From positions 11,399,608 through 11,463,607 of the forward strand of contig NC_088299.1 in the NCBI RefSeq assembly GCF_032854445.1: a stretch of DNA of 64,000 nucleotides. The letters run 5' to 3'. The position numbers and the translations under genes are program-made. This DNA comes from Liolophura sinensis (Eukaryota > Mollusca > Polyplacophora > Chitonida > Chitonidae). The first letter of the stretch is position 1; each line of letters begins with the position of its first letter. Shown piece by piece: positions 60,372-64,000 of the stretch. The notes beneath the pieces were generated by a model. That model was not told the DNA's origin, did not search any database, and was given only the letters and a program-made list of their open reading frames with translations.

Positions 60372-60553
60372 GTATTTATTTATTTATTTGATTGGTGTTT
60401 TACGCCATACTCAAGAATATTTCAATTATACGATTATGGTGGGAGGAAACCGGGCAGAGCCCACGACCATACGCAGGTTGTTGATAGCCTTCCCTTGTAA
60501 GGCCGGAGAGGAAGCCAGCATGATCTGGACTTGAACTCACAGTGACCGCATCA
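60372..60553 (-). mobile_element. SINE-A with internal deletions
   Basis: ATTTATTTATTTGATTGGTG, GCCATACTCAAGAATATTTC, GGTGGGAGGAAACCGGGCAG and ACTTGAACTCACAGTGACCG. The outer head is missing, and about 20 bp of the body around the usual CCGGGGGAAA is deleted. Confidence 0.9.
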
Positions 60554-60863
60554 AGCTTTAGTAAAGCACGAGTGTGTGTGTGTATGTGTTTACGATATTT
60601 TCAGGAACTGTGTTCTGTTTTGTTCCCTGGTCCGTTATTTCAAAGTCATCATGGCCTTTATCATTGTTGATTCACACCCTACACCAAAAGCAAACTAATG
60701 TATGTGTAGATTTATTTCAGTGTTTTCTTTCAATGTGAGATCAAATTGAGCACATGATCTTTGCACCCGATGAACGGAGTCAGGCCTGTTGAAGAAGCTT
60801 TCAGATCCGGGGATTTCCAGAAGATTCATCCTTATAGTATTTAAAGGACATGACAAACGATAA
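60554..60863. other. Unannotated DNA
   Basis: A short TG run lies near 60571-60588. Nothing else was seen. Confidence 0.4.
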
Positions 60864-61600
60864 ATGTACATCGTCAGAAGCGCTACATGTATAGCATTGG
60901 AAACGCCACATGTACAGCATCAGAAACGCTACATGTACAGCGTCAAAAAAGCTACATGTACAGTATTAGAAACGCTACAAGTACAGCATCAGAAGCGCCG
61001 CATGTACAGCGACAGAAGCGCTACATGTACAGTGTTTGAAACGCCACATGTACAGCATCAGAGACGCCACATGTACAGTATCAGAAACGCTACAAATACA
61101 GCATCAGAAACGCTACAAATACAGTATCAGGAACGCCATATGTACAGTATCGTAAACGCTACAAATACAACATCAGAAACGCTACAAATACAGCATCAGA
61201 AACGCCACATGTACATCGTCAGAAACTCTACATGTACATCGTCAGAAACTACATGTACAGTATCAGAAACGCTACAAGTGCAGCATCAGAAACGATACAT
61301 ATACAGCATCAGAAACGCTACAAGTACAACATCAGAAATGATGCATGTACAGCGTCAGAAACGCTACTTGTACAGTATTTAAAAAGCTACAGCAATAGAA
61401 ACTCTACAAGTACAGCGTCAGAAACGAAACATGTACAGCATCAGAAAAGCTACATGTACAGTATTAGAAACTCTAGATGCACAGTATCAGAAACACAGTA
61501 TGTACGCCACCAGAAACGTTACATATACAGCATCAGAAACGCCACATGCACGGCATCAGAAACGATACATGTACAGCATCAGAAACGATACAGCATCAGG
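60864..61600. repeat. Minisatellite, 23-bp unit, about 31 copies
   Basis: The unit GCTACATGTACAGCATCAGA plus AAC is repeated for about 735 bp. Variation is mainly GCT/GCC, ATGTAC/AAGTAC/AAATAC and ATCAG/GTCAG. Since 23 is not a multiple of 3, one long frame cycles through all three reading phases every 69 bp, giving a 23-residue repeat. That happens because the unit has no stop codon in any plus-strand phase. Coding is unlikely, since no exon signals were found. Confidence 0.95.
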
Positions 61601-61998
61601 GACGATTTCAAATCAGGAAGAGTGAAGCAGCCAATTTTTACATGAAATCTTGCGGTATGCATCTCTTGAACACCGGTACACGTCCCTTGAACATCTCTGA
61701 TCCGCTAACAAACCGGTGGGTACGAAGGATGAATGACCCGCGGCAAACAATGAAGCGAGTGTGTAATGCAGGATCCGAACCCAGAAAAAGAAGACCTGAT
61801 CGGCGGCATCTAAACCTGACCATGTGCCGTCAGATTAAACTAAGCTGCAAAACAAGGAATTAAAATTTTACAAACATAATACCAGCCCTATGCATCTGCA
61901 GATGTTATTAGCTAGTGTATTCAGAGGTAGGTAAACTTGTTCACGATATGAAATCAAAATGGTGGAGAGGGAGTAGATCTAATGTCTAATAAAAAATA
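61601..61998. other. Unannotated DNA
   Basis: No recognisable feature. A frame continues from the 23-bp array to 61863 but has no family match that I know. Confidence 0.4.
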
Positions 61999-62263
61999 CT
62001 CTCTCAAAACTAAAGTGTTACATTTAACACTGTAAAGTTCACGAAGCCTTCATATTCCAACTCCATTTAAAGTGTTAACTTTTTCATAAATCTTTTCTAA
62101 AGTGTTGGTTGAAGATGTTGATTGACCAGCTTTTAATGGAATTGGATCGTGAATACTTTGACGGGTGTTAAAGCATTAACGCTTTTATAAAAGCTGCCAG
62201 ATAACTCTTACAAGAGTAGTCACTCGTGATCTTTACAGTGTCAAATGTAGGTTTTAAGGGTGA
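61999..62263. mobile_element. Foldback MITE-like element, second family
   Basis: The left end contains ACATTTAACACTGTAAAGTT followed by CACGA. The complement of the right end contains ACATTTGACACTGTAAAGAT followed by CACGA, an inverted match of 23 in 25 bases, with weaker matching outward (CTCAAAAC against TTAAAAC). The interior has paired AAAGTGTTAACTTT and TGTTAAAGCATTAACGC motifs. It is about 265 bp and non-coding. Confidence 0.8.
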
Positions 62264-64000
62264 ATTCTTCTGTACTCAAACTGCATCTTTATATTAGCAA
62301 TTTGAGCTCGTTTTTTATCTAACTTAAGGTATAACTCTCCACAGGTTAAATCCGGAAATTCTGCGCAGATTCTGGCGCATCTGTAAATAAGCAGACAAAC
62401 AGCCTTGTTTCCAGCAGTTGTCACTGGCACTGGATTTGACAAATCGCTATGTGCCATGCAAAAAATGGTAAGTTCACATAAAGAATGCATTGTCACATGT
62501 GTACTGTGGAAATTTGAGGATCTACAGCAAAAATTGATCGGAAAGCTCGTCCATCCGCCATAACAGCGGACGTCATTAAGTTCAAATTACTCTCATCGGA
62601 AGGCAATCTACTTAGTCATTAGACAAATGTGAATTGCGTGAACCCAATGTTATATTTGATATTTTTAAACCTGATAATGATTTTCATAATTTGAACAAAC
62701 TGTTAAAAAAAACAAAAACCACGAATCCATTTGAATTTAGATGTAGGTCTTTATGCATTTTATTTTCCACTTTTACCGGTTACAAGTACATGACAAACCG
62801 CCTGACATAAAGCCGCAGATCTAACAGCGAAAGCCGGATTCGAACACCCAACCTCACTGTAATATTTTGCAATAATATAACAAAGCATTACATTACATAT
62901 GGGAGATCACTAAAGGCATTGGAAACCGTTAGAAGACATTGGAAATGGTTAGAGCATTCGTCGTGCAATAGGAGTGTTTGGAACTCTTTTGTCGTCAAGG
63001 TTAAAACAGTGTTGTGGCATGTGATTTTGTGAAAAATGCTAGGCGACCTTTGTTGACATTAATTTACTGATCACTTTTCTCACCCTTTTCCAGAGGCGCA
63101 AATGACGCCTCTTTCCTTTAGGAACTTCTCAAGTTCACATAGGTTCAGATTTATAATTTTCCCCATCATTCATCTAATCTAAATTACTCCCATGCTGTAG
63201 TGAATGTGGTCAAAAATAGTTGCCTAACATTTTTGACCGGTCACATGATACAGATACACTTCTTCGACCTTCACTGATAAAAGAGTTCGAAATCGAAACT
63301 CCACTATTGCCTGTGATGGATCTGAAGCAAGAATAAAACTTTAATTAAATAACATGGTAAATGGCGTGACACAGCACCCTCATCGGCGTTTTGAAGAAAA
63401 TAAAAAAGAAAGAAATCAACAAATCTTAACTTTAATGATTAACTACTCACAGAAGACAAGCCAGGTGACGCTGACGAAAATTCCCAATGGGAACGTTAAT
63501 TTTTGATGTTATTTGGTCTATCAAGCATTCGAATCATGACAAAATTATTCCACAAAATAAACAACAGCTGCCGCCTGTATCACTCCATGAATCGCGGTGT
63601 TGTTTTTCATGGAAATCGCCCAGATCAGCAAAACCATTTACGTGACACTGATAAGAGCTGTTCCTATGAGACAGCTATGCAGACATTAAAGACACTGCAG
63701 ACATGTGCCAGGTTAGCCTCGTTATCACCTCTCGCATATAGACGTGTTAACCGGAACTGGAATAGCCTAGAGTTACAGCTATTTTATCCAGAGTAACAGT
63801 TAATCTTCAATGTGATTAGAATCGCAAACTCGTTGAGATGTTAGATTATTACAACCCATGAGAAACAGATATTTAAAGAAAAAAAGAAAAGAAAACGGAT
63901 ACCGGTATTTAATTCCCTACTGATATGTGGCATTCAGTTGGAGACGAGTAGGAAGGGGTTGGATAGAGGTAGCAATACGTTGTCATTTTTGTACTTTGGA
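62264..64000. other. Unannotated DNA to window end
   Basis: A B-box-like string (minus strand TGTTCGAATCCGGCTTTCG) at about 62833-62852 may be a SINE scrap. No gene was recognised. The frame at 63503-63796 has no known domain. Confidence 0.4.

Noticed and set aside
60864-61645. Long frames of 172 and 137 codons as a repetitive protein gene
   Set aside because: The frames exist only because the 23-bp unit lacks stops. There are no exon signals, non-repeat domain or start context beyond the array.

Overview
The window looks like nuclear DNA of a lophotrochozoan animal, most probably a mollusc. The DNA is AT-rich, long open frames are almost absent, and there are many SINEs, MITE-like foldback elements, minisatellites and microsatellites. 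The dominant SINE (tRNA-like head, 3' end reading GGCGTAAAACACCAATCAAA plus an AAAT tail) and a second SINE with a CACT tail are of types I associate with molluscan genomes. No bacterial gene organisation, operon, rRNA gene, true tRNA gene or CRISPR array is visible.

Only one complete gene is well supported: an intronless coding region at 55486-56751 (+). It encodes a seven-transmembrane receptor of the myosuppressin/DMSR-like (Srw-type) neuropeptide receptor group. It probably has a 5' untranslated exon entering at a splice acceptor near 55253. Two short stretches on the minus strand (29276-29376 and 52715-52860) look like possible terminal exons, at low confidence.

Layout. 1-442: minisatellite with a 49-bp unit. 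0.4-13 kb: unique sequence with a foldback MITE, SINEs and an old dispersed repeat cut by a younger SINE. 13-26 kb: SINE fragments, a complete CACT-tailed SINE, a 54-bp minisatellite and an (AT)33 tract. 26.8-27.9 kb: two minisatellites separated by a SINE fragment. 28-40 kb: SINEs, two further foldback-type repeats including a 127-bp tandem array, and long unannotated DNA. 40.9-48.9 kb: two direct copies, 3.1 and 3.6 kb, of one repeat or segmental duplication, with a diverged third piece at 34.7-35.1 kb. 51.7 kb: second MITE copy. 55.2-57 kb: the receptor gene. 58.7-61.6 kb: a 61-bp array split by a full-length SINE, another SINE, and a 23-bp array of about 730 bp. 62.0-62.3 kb: another foldback element.

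The most notable non-gene signal is inside the 3-kb duplication. Two blocks (94 bp identical; 274 bp with one difference) sit in sequence that otherwise differs by roughly 10-20 percent between the copies, which suggests recent gene conversion or selection on those blocks. I found no clearly new protein system. All repeat comparisons were made by eye.
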